Positions 19,107-27,735 are shown, counted from the stretch's first letter. The stretch is DNA of 64,000 nt from Idiomarina sp. (GCA_022565355.1 JAIUMU010000002.1:62001-126000); one strand, 5' to 3'. A program made the numbers and translations. Notes: generated by a model not told the origin, from the letters alone.

Positions 19107-19252
19107 GGAGTGGGAAGTGAGCTTCCGTGGTAGGGGATACTAAAACCGGAACCGCTCGAGCACATCCATGTGGCGCTATGGCCACGCCATCCATGGCGTG
19201 GACATTTCCGGTTTTAGCATTGCCCCTACCACTCGCGCTCATTCCCCACTCC
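19107..19252 (+). repeat. Large palindromic intergenic element, copy 1
   Basis: Two arms of about 45 bp (starting GGAGTGGGAAGTGAGC and ending GCTCATTCCCCACTCC) pair through GTGGTAGGGG / CCCCTACCAC and CTAAAACCGGAA / TTCCGGTTTTAG. They enclose a ~60-bp core that runs from GAACCGCTCGAGCACATCC to GGACATTTC and itself holds two hairpins around CACATCCATGTG and CCACGCCATCCATGGCGTGG. The same core, inverted and with unrelated arms, is found at 19487-19637. It lies in the glyA-ettA gap. Confidence 0.8.
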
Positions 19253-19416
19253 AACCCCACGATCACCTCGGCATTCATTCCCAGCTCGCCATTGAATCAA
19301 GCAACCCTGAATCGCGTTGAATTTGCTATTTTAGGTTTTTAAAAGTGAAAGTATGTTCAATCGTAAACGCACTTGGGGGTGAGGCGCTGAGTATTGCGTG
19401 AGTGGTTGAGCTTAGT

Positions 19417-19480
19417 AAATCTAGAAATGTCAGCGCCAAAAAAGCGGTGAGGTATACCATCAGGGCGCAGCTTAAGCACG
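19417..19480 (-). repeat. Partial, degenerate copy of the palindromic element core
   Basis: Begins with AATCTAGAAATGTCAGCGCC at 19417, which matches one end of the core in copy 2 (TCTAGAAATGTCCGCGCC). The match then fades, and only a weak complementary tail is seen (GCTTAAGC). It looks like a decayed or truncated copy in the same orientation as copy 2. Confidence 0.5.
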
Positions 19481-19486
19481 AGTGGT

Positions 19487-19637
19487 GGGGAACGAAGAAC
19501 AGTGCGCTAGCGTTCGGGGGATAGCGAATCTAGAAATGTCCGCGCCAAGGATGGCGCGGCCATAGCGACACATGGATGTGCTCGAGCGGTTCTAGATTCG
19601 CTGCCCACGAACGCGGAAGCGCTGTTCGTAGTACCCC
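19487..19637 (-). repeat. Large palindromic intergenic element, copy 2
   Basis: The core is the same as at 19107-19252 but on the opposite strand, with a few changes (for example ATGTGTCGC for ATGTGGCGC, and GCGCGGAC for GCGTGGAC). The arms are different in sequence from copy 1 yet again complementary to each other: GAACAGTGCGC and GCGTTCG on the left pair with CGAACGC and GCGCTGTTC on the right, next to CGAATCTAGAA / TTCTAGATTCG. Structure is kept while sequence is not. Confidence 0.8.
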
Positions 19638-19671
19638 AACACGGAGGCTTATGCAGCGCCCCAGCTGGTTA

Positions 19672-21339
19672 TTACTTCACGGCTTTTTTGTATTTGATGC
19701 GGTGAGGGTTCATCGCATCGGCGCCGTGAGTTTTCTTCATGTATTCTTCGTATTCCGTGTAGTTACCCTCGAAGAAGCTCACTTGCCCTTCATCACGGTA
19801 ATCCAGAATGTGCGTAGCAATACGGTCCAAGAACCAGCGATCGTGCGAAATCACCATGGCAGCGCCCGGGAATTCCAGCAACGCATCTTCTAGGGCACGC
19901 AAGGTTTCCACATCAAGATCGTTGGTAGGCTCATCGAGTAGCAATAAATTGCCGCCGGCGCGCAGAAGCTTCGCCAAATGCACCCGGTTGCGTTCACCAC
20001 CAGAAAGCTCACCAATGAATTTTTGCTGATCGTTGCCACGGAAGTTAAAGCGGCCTACATAGGCGCGGCTTTGCACTTCATAAGTACCGATGCGCAGAAT
20101 ATCTTGGCCATCAGAAATTTCTTGCCACACGGTTTTCTTATCGTCCATATCATCACGGAACTGATCAACCGAGGCCAACACCACCGTTTCGCCAAGCTCT
20201 ACGGTGCCTGCATCGGGCTGCTCTTTGCCGCTAATCATGCGGAACAAGGTAGATTTACCCGCACCATTCGGGCCGATAATGCCCACAATAGCGCCTTTCG
20301 GCATGCTGAAGGTTAAATCGTCAATGAGAACGCGATCGCCGTAGCTCTTCTTCAAGCCATTCACTTCCAGCACTTTATCGCCCAAACGTGGGCCCGGTGG
20401 AATGTACAGCTCGTTGGTTTCGTTACGTGCTTGGTAATCACCCGATTGCAGCTCTTCAAAGCGGTTCAAACGGGCCTTGCTCTTCGCTTGGCGACCTTTC
20501 GGATTCTGCCGCACCCACTCAAGCTCTTTCTTAATCGATTTCTGACGCGCAGCTTCGCCGCGCTCTTCTTGCGCTAAACGCGCATCTTTTTGCTCAAGCC
20601 AGCTCGAGTAGTTACCTTCCCAAGGAATGCCGTAGCCGCGATCGAGCTCAAGTATCCAGCCCGCCACGTTATCGAGGAAATAACGGTCATGGGTAATGGC
20701 TACCACAGTGCCCTCATAATCGTGCAAGAAGCGCTCTAGCCACGCAACCGATTCAGCATCCAAGTGGTTGGTTGGCTCATCCAGCAACAACATATCCGGC
20801 TTTTCGAGGAGTAATCTACAAATCGCAACCCGGCGGCGTTCACCACCCGATAGCGTTTCAATTTTTGCATCCCAAGGCGGCAAACGCAGCGCATCTGCAG
20901 CGCGCTCAAGAGCATTTTCAAGGTTATGGCCTTCTTTGGTAGCCAAAATAGCTTCCAGCTCACCTTGGCGCTTCGCCAACGCATCAAAATCAGCATCTTC
21001 TTCCGCGTAGGCAGCGTAAATTTCATCCAGCTCAACCAAAGCATCTTTCACATCGCTCAAGGCTTCTTCAACGGTTTCCCGCACAGTTTTACTCGGATCC
21101 AACTGTGGTTCCTGCGGCAAATAGCCGATGTTAATACCCGGCTGTGGGCGTGCTTCACCCTCAAACTCTTTATCGATACCGGCCATAATGCGCAGCAATG
21201 TAGATTTACCCGAACCATTCAGGCCGAGTACACCAATCTTTGCGCCAGGGAAAAAGCTAAGGGAAATATCTTTTAAAATGGTACGTTTCGGTGGCACTAC
21301 TTTGCTCACCCGCAACATACTATAAATATACTGAGCCAT
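19672..21339 (-). CDS. ettA: Energy-dependent translational throttle protein EttA (ABC-F)
   Basis: ABC-F ATPase that binds the ribosomal E site and gates entry into elongation according to ATP/ADP level. I start at the ATG at 21339 (MAQYIYSMLRVSKVVPPKR, the usual EttA N terminus) rather than the GTG three codons earlier. Two ABC domains are visible: Walker A GLNGSGKST with signature LSGGERRRVAICRLL, and GPNGAGKST with LSGGERNRVHLAKLL. The P-site-tRNA-interaction linker and the arm region lie between and within them. There is no membrane segment. The 555 residues match the family. Confidence 0.96.
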   Translation of the reverse strand: MAQYIYSMLRVSKVVPPKRTILKDISLSFFPGAKIGVLGLNGSGKSTLLRIMAGIDKEFEGEARPQPGINIGYLPQEPQLDPSKTVRETVEEALSDVKDALVELDEIYAAYAEEDADFDALAKRQGELEAILATKEGHNLENALERAADALRLPPWDAKIETLSGGERRRVAICRLLLEKPDMLLLDEPTNHLDAESVAWLERFLHDYEGTVVAITHDRYFLDNVAGWILELDRGYGIPWEGNYSSWLEQKDARLAQEERGEAARQKSIKKELEWVRQNPKGRQAKSKARLNRFEELQSGDYQARNETNELYIPPGPRLGDKVLEVNGLKKSYGDRVLIDDLTFSMPKGAIVGIIGPNGAGKSTLFRMISGKEQPDAGTVELGETVVLASVDQFRDDMDDKKTVWQEISDGQDILRIGTYEVQSRAYVGRFNFRGNDQQKFIGELSGGERNRVHLAKLLRAGGNLLLLDEPTNDLDVETLRALEDALLEFPGAAMVISHDRWFLDRIATHILDYRDEGQVSFFEGNYTEYEEYMKKTHGADAMNPHRIKYKKAVK

Positions 21340-21489
21340 ATGCCTCACACTTCCTGTTAGAAATAGAAATCAAAGCAATTGTACCACAGCACTTTTTTAA
21401 TGCATTAGCGGAGTGAAGCCCACCCCCCATCCCCGAACGCGGAGAATTCCGTTATACTTGGGGAAATTCATGCATTTAAAGAGGCCCCG

Positions 21490-22119
21490 ATGAGTATTCA
21501 TGTTATTAAGCACCCGCTAATTCAGCACAAAATTGGTTTAATGCGTGCGGCCGATATCAGCACTAAGAACTTTCGCGAATTAGCGAATGAATTGGGCAAC
21601 TTGTTAACCTATGAAGCCACCAAAGATTTAGAGCTCGAAAGCACGGAAATTGACGGCTGGGCCGGCAGCCCAATTAACGTGCAGCGCATTAAAGGCAAGA
21701 AAATCACCATCGTGCCGATTTTGCGAGCTGGTTTAGGCATGATGGACGGTGTGTTGCAGCTAATTCCTAGCGCCAAAGTAAGTGTGGTGGGCTTGTACCG
21801 TGATGAAGAAACCCTTGAGCCGGTGCCCTATTACGAGAAATTCACCAGCAATATTGATGAGCGCATGGCACTGGTGATTGATCCAATGCTGGCTACTGGT
21901 GGTTCTATGGTAGCTACCCTCGATATGCTGAAAAAGCACAACTGCAAAGAGATTCGTATTTTGGTGCTAGTAGCGGCACCAGAAGGCGTGCAGCGGGTAT
22001 TGGCAGCACATCCAGATGTAACGATCTATGCGGCAGCCATGGATGAGCGCTTGAACGAACACGGCTATATTTTGCCGGGTTTGGGTGATGCGGGTGATAA
22101 GATTTTTGGTACTAAATAG
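21490..22119 (+). CDS. upp: Uracil phosphoribosyltransferase
   Basis: Salvage enzyme making UMP from uracil and PRPP. The 209 residues match E. coli Upp in length. The PRPP-binding loop is [12 protein letters not shown], with the uracil-binding [18 protein letters not shown] at the C terminus and [13 protein letters not shown] upstream. It is a single gene with no uraA permease beside it. GAGGCCCC just before the ATG may serve as the ribosome site. Confidence 0.97.
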   Translation: MSIHVIKHPLIQHKIGLMRAADISTKNFRELANELGNLLTYEATKDLELESTEIDGWAGSPINVQRIKGKKITIVPILRAGLGMMDGVLQLIPSAKVSVVGLYRDEETLEPVPYYEKFTSNIDERMALVIDPMLATGGSMVATLDMLKKHNCKEIRILVLVAAPEGVQRVLAAHPDVTIYAAAMDERLNEHGYILPGLGDAGDKIFGTK

Positions 22120-22216
22120 GTTCGCCGTATTTGGTTTCCGCAATTGTTGACAGGTTTTTGGCCCCCTAACTTAAGCTCCTATGCTACCTTTTCTTCGATA
22201 GGTTTTACCCTCCCCT

Positions 22217-22303
22217 GAAACGCAAGGGTACGTATTTTGTACGTACTCTTGCGTTTCGATTAGTTTATGCTAAATTGTAATTATACGTACAATGGCCGTA
22301 CAA
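22217..22303. promoter_or_regulatory. Palindrome and repeated GTACG boxes upstream of the TacA/TacT-type pair
   Basis: An 18-bp inverted repeat (22217-22234 / 22240-22257, one G-T pair, loop TTTTG) has GTACGTA as its inner arm. It is followed by two direct copies of CGTACAA at 22286-22292 and 22297-22303, separated by TGGC. The shared GTACG core and the position before the antitoxin ATG suggest operator sites for the ribbon-helix-helix antitoxin. The hairpin has no U-run and so is not an obvious terminator, though it may also protect the upp 3' end. Confidence 0.6.
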
Positions 22304-22329
22304 ATTTTAATTAAAGTGCTAGGTGAATC

Positions 22330-22617
22330 ATGTCAGCGTTAAAATTTAAAAAAGATGCGCGGTTGGATTTAAAAACAACTCAGAAAAATAAAGAGCTACT
22401 GGCTCAAGCTGCTCTATTGCGAGGTGTAGACATGACAACCTTTATCATGGAGCCAGCGCTGAAAGCTGCTCGCGAAGTACTTGAGCAAGTGCATTTGCAA
22501 GCAGAAGAGCAAAAGGCTTTGTATAACGCGTTGGCAAAACCTGCCGCACCAACGAAAGCATTAAAAGAGCTAATGGCCCTAGAGCCTTTTGATGCGGAGC
22601 CTTTTAATGAAGGCTAG
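22330..22617 (+). CDS. DUF1778 ribbon-helix-helix antitoxin (TacA family)
   Basis: A 95-residue antitoxin. The N-terminal ribbon-helix-helix part (RLDLKTTQKNKELLAQAALLRGVDMTTFIM, quoted by its ends RLDLKTTQ and MTTFIM) binds DNA. The C-terminal tail (about 60-95, with LKELMALEPFD) should wrap and neutralise the acetyltransferase toxin. It overlaps the toxin gene by 11 nt, the usual arrangement. It is probably autoregulated through the GTACG boxes upstream. Confidence 0.92.
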   Translation: MSALKFKKDARLDLKTTQKNKELLAQAALLRGVDMTTFIMEPALKAAREVLEQVHLQAEEQKALYNALAKPAAPTKALKELMALEPFDAEPFNEG

Positions 22618-23134
22618 GCGATTTGTGCTTGCCCAATATGATGTTAATAAAACTTACCACCAACAAAAGAGCTTCGATTGTGGTAATAAAATTATTAACA
22701 GATTTGTTCATAGCTCGTTGAAAAAGCAAGTGGCGAATGGCTTTTCTCAAGCCTATGTTCTCCTGGATAACGAAAATAATGGGCGATTCTCAGCTTTCTA
22801 CACCTTGTCTTCGTTCAAACTTGTGGCCAACGATTTTTGTGCTTTATCCTCGGGGAAGTTTCCACGAGATATACCCTGCGTTCGGTTAGTAATGCTAGGC
22901 GTTGCGAATGGGCTGCAAGGCCAAGGTATCGGCAAACAATTAATGGCTGATTCATTTTACCGTGTGCTCAGAGCCGCAACGGAAATTGGTATTTATGGCC
23001 TGTACTTAGATGCCGATCCCGCCGCTATCGATTTTTATACTACTTTAGGCTTTGTGCGTTTAGATGAAGGCAGCAAAAGCACTACTGCAAAAATGTTTCT
23101 GAGCATCAAAGAAATTCAGGCTTCGATTACGTAA
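22607..23134 (+). CDS. GNAT toxin of TacT type
   Basis: Acetyltransferase toxin; the family acetylates the amino group of aminoacyl-tRNAs and blocks translation. I start at the ATG at 22607 (MKARRFVLAQYD), overlapping the antitoxin stop in ATGAAGGCTAG. The acetyl-CoA loop is LQGQGIGKQLM, and the Tyr in DFYTTLGF sits where TacT has its catalytic Tyr. The 175 residues fit the family. The pair sits 88 bp upstream of tRNA-Trp. The gene looks intact. Confidence 0.92.
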   Translation: MKARRFVLAQYDVNKTYHQQKSFDCGNKIINRFVHSSLKKQVANGFSQAYVLLDNENNGRFSAFYTLSSFKLVANDFCALSSGKFPRDIPCVRLVMLGVANGLQGQGIGKQLMADSFYRVLRAATEIGIYGLYLDADPAAIDFYTTLGFVRLDEGSKSTTAKMFLSIKEIQASIT

Positions 23135-23221
23135 ATCGTCTAAAAACCGTCCAGTTGTATGAGTTTGATGAATAAAACACTTGCCGCAGCATAGATGCTC
23201 GGTATAATTCAGCGCTGTTGC

Positions 23222-23298
23222 AGGGGCGTAGTTCCAATTGGTAGAACAGCGGTCTCCAAAACCGACGGTTGGGGGTTCGAATCCCTCCGCCCCTGCCA
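23222..23298 (+). tRNA. tRNA-Trp (anticodon CCA)
   Basis: A cloverleaf of 77 nt including an encoded CCA end. The acceptor AGGGGCG pairs with CGCCCCT, the D stem is GTTC/GAAC, the anticodon loop is CTCCAAA and the T arm is GGGGG-TTCGAAT-CCCTC with one wobble. The first anticodon-stem pair is a G-A mismatch (GCGGT against ACCGA), which differs from the usual C-G. It is a single tRNA with its own terminator. Confidence 0.95.
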
Positions 23299-23304
23299 AT
23301 TCTT

Positions 23305-23340
23305 AAAAGCGCATGGCTTTTCGCCAGTTGCGCTTTTTTT
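23305..23340 (+). terminator. Rho-independent terminator of tRNA-Trp
   Basis: Interrupted stem AAAAGCGCA-T-GGC / GCC-AGT-TGCGCTTTT with loop TTTTC, ending in seven T. It starts 7 nt after the tRNA. Confidence 0.85.
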
Positions 23341-23423
23341 GTGCCTGCTGATCGGCGCAGGTGGAATTAGCAGCGCGTGCCAGCGGCTTGAAGCCGCCGC
23401 ACGTAGCTACTTGCTACTTCGGG

Positions 23424-24785
23424 TTACAGTAATTCCAACGCTTCAGCGATATTCTTCACGCCTTGTACTTGCATGCCGGCAGGCGGATTCTTGGGTACGT
23501 TGGCAATCGGCACAATGGCGCGCTTAAAACCGTGCTTAGCGGCTTCATTAATGCGATCGCCGCCGTTTGGCACTGGCCGAATCTCCCCTGAAAGCCCTAC
23601 TTCGCCGAACACGATCATATCGCGCGGCAACAGATGATCGCGGTAACTGGAAACAATCGCCAGCAACAAGGCTAAATCGGAGCCGGTTTCGGTAACTTTC
23701 ACTCCGCCCACTACGTTTACAAACACGTCTTGATCACCCAACATCAGGCCGCCATGACGATGCAAAACTGCCAGCAATAACGCCAAGCGATTTTGCTCGG
23801 TGCCCACGGCAACCCGCCGTGGATTCGATAGCTGGGAGCTATCTACTAAGGCTTGTATTTCAACTAGCAGTGGCCGCGTGCCTTCCCAAACGGTAAGCAC
23901 TACCGAGCCGCTGCCATGCTCTTCACCACGGCTAAGGAAAATGGCAGAAGGGTTTTTCACCTCTTTCATACCATCGCCCATCATGGCAAACACGCCGAGC
24001 TCGTTTACGGCGCCGAAGCGGTTTTTCGTGCCGCGCAAAGTACGGTAACGGGAATCGCTATCGCCATCCAAAATAATGGAGCAATCAATGCAATGCTCCA
24101 GCACTTTCGGGCCGGCGAGCGAACCATCTTTGGTAACGTGCCCCACCATGAAAATCGCCACGTTGTTCTGCTTTGCATAACGGGTAAGGTAGGCGGCAGT
24201 TTCGCGCACTTGCGAAACACTGCCAGGCGCCGATTGAATATCGGCCAAATGCATTACCTGAATCGAATCGATGACCATGATCTTGGGTTTTTCTTGGTCG
24301 GCGAGCTGGGTAATTACCTCTACCGACGTTTCTGCCAGCATGCGCAATTTATTGGTAGGAAGGTTCAAACGCTGGGCGCGCATGGCCACCTGTTGTAGCG
24401 ATTCCTCACCCGTTACATAAAGCGCGGGCATGGTTTCCGAAAGCTTACACATGGTTTGCAGCAACAAGGTACTTTTACCTGCGCCCGGCGAACCACCAAT
24501 TAGAATTGCCGAGCCCGGCACAATGCCACCACCCAGCACGCGATCTAGCTCTGAAAAAGTACTTGAGAAGCGCGGCACTTGCTGCAAATCCACTTCACTT
24601 AAGGTTTGCACCTTCGATTCCGTTAAGCCGGCGAAGCCGGTACGCACTGCGCCACGAGATGGCGTAGCACCTAAGCGCACTTCGGTAATGGTGTTCCAAG
24701 CCTTGCATTCACTGCACTGCCCTTGCCAGCGAGGGTAATCAGCCCCACAATCGGTACATACATAAGCGGTTTTTTGCTTCGCCAT
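23424..24785 (-). CDS. radA: DNA repair protein RadA
   Basis: RecA-related ATPase that drives branch migration in recombinational repair. I take the ATG at 24785 (MAKQKTAYVC); an in-frame extension of 47 residues upstream has no homology to RadA. The zinc finger uses Cys10, Cys13, Cys24 and Cys27. Walker A is GGSPGAGKST, the RadA-specific KNRFG motif is present, and the C terminus is a Lon-like domain (LSGEIRPVPNGGDRINEA). The length of 453 is standard. It is not next to serB here: the serB gene is 3 kb downstream on the same strand, separated by an ABC importer on the other strand. Confidence 0.96.
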   Translation of the reverse strand: MAKQKTAYVCTDCGADYPRWQGQCSECKAWNTITEVRLGATPSRGAVRTGFAGLTESKVQTLSEVDLQQVPRFSSTFSELDRVLGGGIVPGSAILIGGSPGAGKSTLLLQTMCKLSETMPALYVTGEESLQQVAMRAQRLNLPTNKLRMLAETSVEVITQLADQEKPKIMVIDSIQVMHLADIQSAPGSVSQVRETAAYLTRYAKQNNVAIFMVGHVTKDGSLAGPKVLEHCIDCSIILDGDSDSRYRTLRGTKNRFGAVNELGVFAMMGDGMKEVKNPSAIFLSRGEEHGSGSVVLTVWEGTRPLLVEIQALVDSSQLSNPRRVAVGTEQNRLALLLAVLHRHGGLMLGDQDVFVNVVGGVKVTETGSDLALLLAIVSSYRDHLLPRDMIVFGEVGLSGEIRPVPNGGDRINEAAKHGFKRAIVPIANVPKNPPAGMQVQGVKNIAEALELL

Positions 24786-24903
24786 TATTGCTCTCTTTTT
24801 ATTGGCTCTCATTTTCAAAAGATAGGGTTCGAACGGTATCCAGCTTGCCCTCGCGGAGGCAGCAAAGGATAATGCCTGCAAAACATAATAAGGGATGGGC
24901 TGC

Positions 24904-25863
24904 ATGAGGGGAACCCGCTTGCGCAATTACCAACTAATTCTGTTCATTTTTGGCCTCTTTGTTTTGGCTTCTAGTTCGGTTGCTAGTTCTGAGGCGGCTG
25001 ATTCGGCGGTGGTTGGTTCTGATGTGGTGAATGGTGAAGCCGACGCGGGGCCAGCACAACCAGAGCCGCTGCGCGTTGCCTCTATGAATTATTGTATCGA
25101 TTTTGTTCTCGAGCGCTGGGGACAGCACGAAGATGCCAATTTCACCCTCTTTCCAGCAGGCGAGCACCAAGGCCGCATTGAACAAATGCTGCAAATTCAG
25201 CCCGATATTATTATCGCCGGACAATTTAACTCCCCCATCACCCTAAACAACTTCCGCAATCACGGCCTGCCCGTAACCGTACTCGCTGAACCCAATAGCT
25301 TCGCCGGCTCCTCCACCTTCTTCCGCGAGCTCGCCACCGCCCTCCGCCAGCCTGCCCTCGCTCACAGTGATCTCGCCGCGCTCACTGACCCCATTCTCTC
25401 CGTCCCCGAAGGTGGAGGGCGCTCGGCGCTCGCGCTGCAGGCGAACCAGTGGAGTTTTGGTGGCAACAACTTGCTCAATGAATTGCTGGAGTATCTGGGG
25501 TTAGAGAACTTGGCGGCGCGCAATGGCGATGGTTTGGTGCGCATCAATTTGGAAGATGTGATTGCTTGGCAGCCAGAGGTATTGTTACTGGATGGCAAGG
25601 TAAACATGCAAGATGCCCAGCATGAACGAACCACGGCAACGGCGGAGAACATGCCCACTACGTTCGCGCTTGCGCATCTTAATTTAATGCATAAATCCCT
25701 GCGCAATTACCAGCAGCGCAGCGATGTGCTTACTATTTACCTACCGCGTGAACTCAGTGGTTGCATGGGGCAACGCTTGCCGGAGGCCATTGCAATTTTG
25801 CGCTATCAGTTGCAGCATTCTAGCTCACAAGATCAAGCGCCCGCGGCGGAGAATACTAAATGA
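24904..25863 (+). CDS. Periplasmic binding protein of a B12/ferric-siderophore type ABC importer
   Basis: Substrate-binding component of a FecCD-type importer. The start ATG at 24904 has AGGG 9 nt upstream, and the signal peptide ends around SSVASSEA. The mature protein matches the BtuF/FecB fold: LRVASMNYCIDFVLERW at the first strand, QIQPDIIIAGQ and VIAWQPEVLLLDGK later. Around 25366-25407 a sequence near-identical to the REP flank (CTCACTGACCCCATTCTCTC) is read in frame as AALTDPILSVPEGG, so a repeat seems to have been absorbed into the inter-lobe region. The ATGA overlap with the permease gene shows an operon. B12 or a siderophore are both possible; no cobalamin riboswitch is seen in the 110-bp leader. 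Confidence 0.85.
   Translation: MRGTRLRNYQLILFIFGLFVLASSSVASSEAADSAVVGSDVVNGEADAGPAQPEPLRVASMNYCIDFVLERWGQHEDANFTLFPAGEHQGRIEQMLQIQPDIIIAGQFNSPITLNNFRNHGLPVTVLAEPNSFAGSSTFFRELATALRQPALAHSDLAALTDPILSVPEGGGRSALALQANQWSFGGNNLLNELLEYLGLENLAARNGDGLVRINLEDVIAWQPEVLLLDGKVNMQDAQHERTTATAENMPTTFALAHLNLMHKSLRNYQQRSDVLTIYLPRELSGCMGQRLPEAIAILRYQLQHSSSQDQAPAAENTK
25381..25407. repeat. REP-element fragment inside the binding-protein gene
   Basis: CTCACTGACCCCATTCTCTC followed by CGTCCCC matches the right half and flank of the palindromes at 34734-34774 (TCTGACCCCATTTTCTCTG then TCCCC). Bases 25361-25380 (CTCACAGTGATCTCGCCGCG) resemble the left half at 39914-39923. The reading frame stays open through it. 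Confidence 0.65.
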
Positions 25864-26873
25864 AACATCGGCTGATTTTACTTGCCCTAATCCTCATCAG
25901 CAGCATCGCCGCGCTCAATGTTGGTAACTACCCCATTGATGTATGGCACACTCTGATAACGGGCATTTTTGCTGAAAACAACGCGCTACCGGCAGCTCCC
26001 GAGCAACAAATTCTATTCGATATTCGCATGCCCCGCGTGTTGCTCGCGCTCATCACTGGCGCCGCACTTGGCCTCGCCGGTGCCGCCATGCAAGGCCTAC
26101 TGCGCAACCCACTGGCCGAACCCGGTATCATTGGCGTATCCAGCGGTGCCGCGCTCGCCGCCGTTATCGTGCTCTACTTCGGCTTCGCCACTTGGTATTC
26201 CTGGCTACTGCCGATCAGCGCTGTTACCGGCAGCGCCATCGCCTTATTCATTGTGGTGGCCATCGCCGGGTTACGCGCCAGCATCACCACCCTAATTCTC
26301 GCCGGGGTAGCGGTATCTGCCCTACTCTCCGGGCTTATCGCACTGGCGCTCAGCATGGCACCCAGTCCGTTCGCGATGCAAGAAATCAGCTTTTGGCTCA
26401 TGGGGTCACTCGCCAACCGCGATATCTCACAAATCTTACTCATCGCTCCGTTTATTCTCGTGGGCGCAATACTCGCGTTTGCCACCGGACGTTATTTACA
26501 AGCACTCACCCTCGGCGAAGAAACCGCAACATCCATGGGCTTTAACGGCACCGTGCAGCGCGGAAAAATTCTCATCGGCAGCGCATTACTGGTAGGCGGC
26601 GCCGTGGCCGTAACTGGCGTAATTGGCTTTGTTGGCCTTATCGTGCCGCACTTGTTGCGTCCATTCGTACACGGCGATCCGCGCCGCTTACTCACCAGCA
26701 GCATGCTCGCCGGCGCACTGCTGGTGCTCTGGATGGACATCCTCGTGCAAGTTATCCCCACCACCAGCGAACTGAAAGTGGGCGTAATGGCCACGCTAAT
26801 CGGCGGTCCTTTCTTCTTAATGCTGCTTATTCAGCACAACATTTCCGGATCATTATGGGGGAGCGAACGATGA
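25860..26873 (+). CDS. FecCD/BtuC-type ABC permease
   Basis: Inner-membrane permease of the same importer; 337 residues with about 9-10 spans. Family marks are RMPRVLLALITGAALGLAGAAMQGLLRNPLAEPGIIG, here quoted by its ends RMPRVLLAL and RNPLAEPGIIG, then GVSSGAALAAVI and GFVGLIVPHLLRPFVHGDPR (the contact loop with the ATPase). ATGA overlaps join it to the genes on both sides. Confidence 0.92.
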   Translation: MKHRLILLALILISSIAALNVGNYPIDVWHTLITGIFAENNALPAAPEQQILFDIRMPRVLLALITGAALGLAGAAMQGLLRNPLAEPGIIGVSSGAALAAVIVLYFGFATWYSWLLPISAVTGSAIALFIVVAIAGLRASITTLILAGVAVSALLSGLIALALSMAPSPFAMQEISFWLMGSLANRDISQILLIAPFILVGAILAFATGRYLQALTLGEETATSMGFNGTVQRGKILIGSALLVGGAVAVTGVIGFVGLIVPHLLRPFVHGDPRRLLTSSMLAGALLVLWMDILVQVIPTTSELKVGVMATLIGGPFFLMLLIQHNISGSLWGSER

Positions 26874-27679
26874 GCACTCATTTTGGTAACGCCCCGGCGG
26901 ATACAAGCGCCGCGCCAACGGCTGCAACTAACGCTCCGGCGGCTAAAAATAGCGAACGACCGGCCATTCAGATACAAAACCTGAGCTACGCGTACGCCAA
27001 TCGCCAAGTTCTGAATAATATCACCACGGAGTTTAATTTCGGAGCTGTTACCGGCGTTTTCGGCGAAAATGGGGCAGGAAAAACCACATTATTGAAGATT
27101 TTGGCGGGTATTTTGCCGTTTCAACACAATTCACCGCAACGTGAAAACAAACATGCCGATGAAAATGAAGTAATACTGAGTTTCGGCGCACTCATCCGCG
27201 CCGATATCGGCTACCTTGGCCAGCAAGTGCAACCCGCTTGGGCTCTGAAGGTGCGTTCGTTGGTAGAGCTAGGCACTCTCAGCCGTCCGGCATGGAGCAA
27301 AAGTGAAAAACACCACGCCATCGAAAACGCCATGCAACAAACCGATTGCGCCCATTTGGCCGAGCGAAAAGTAAGTGAAATATCCACCGGCGAACTACAG
27401 CGGGCCTTGCTAGCACGCGTTTTGGCAGGTAAACCCAAGGTAATCCTTGCCGATGAACCCACTGCCGGGCTAGATCCGCGTCATCAGCGGGCTGTGATGC
27501 AGCTATTGCAAGCGCACGCGCACGCTGGCGGCATGGTCATTGTGGTGATGCACGATTTACGCGCTGGGCAGGAGTATTGTGATAACGCGCTATTGCTTGC
27601 GGATAATAAGGTATACGCGCAGGGCGCTAGCGCAAATGTGCTAACTACTGATAATATCTTCGAGGTGTTTGGAGTTTAA
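26870..27679 (+). CDS. ABC importer ATPase (BtuD/FecE type)
   Basis: ATP-binding subunit of the FecCD-type importer. I use the ATG at 26870, which overlaps the permease stop (ATGA) and has GGGGGAG upstream. About 30 Ala/Thr-rich residues precede the ABC domain. Walker A is GENGAGKTT, the Q-loop GYLGQQVQPAW, and the signature ISTGELQRALLARVLAG has STGE instead of the usual SGGE. Walker B is VILADEPTAGLD and the switch His is in VVMHDL. An insert of charged residues (QHNSPQRENKHADENE) follows the first strand-helix unit. The gene ends 56 bp from the convergent serB. Confidence 0.9.
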   Translation: MSTHFGNAPADTSAAPTAATNAPAAKNSERPAIQIQNLSYAYANRQVLNNITTEFNFGAVTGVFGENGAGKTTLLKILAGILPFQHNSPQRENKHADENEVILSFGALIRADIGYLGQQVQPAWALKVRSLVELGTLSRPAWSKSEKHHAIENAMQQTDCAHLAERKVSEISTGELQRALLARVLAGKPKVILADEPTAGLDPRHQRAVMQLLQAHAHAGGMVIVVMHDLRAGQEYCDNALLLADNKVYAQGASANVLTTDNIFEVFGV

Positions 27680-27735
27680 ATTTGGAGTAACTATGCATAT
27701 TGCGAAAGTAACAGCTGTTAAACCAAAAGCCCCAT

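Noticed and set aside
19107..19637. Integron attC sites or a CRISPR array in the glyA-ettA gap
   Set aside because: There are only two full units in inverted order, no integrase or cas gene, and no regular spacing.
22217..22257. The palindrome after upp as an intrinsic terminator
   Set aside because: The stem is strong but there is no U-run after it; shared GTACG boxes with the sites downstream favour an operator.
24787..24903. Cobalamin riboswitch before the B12/siderophore-type importer
   Set aside because: The leader is about 110 nt and shows no B12-box-like sequence or the needed paired elements.
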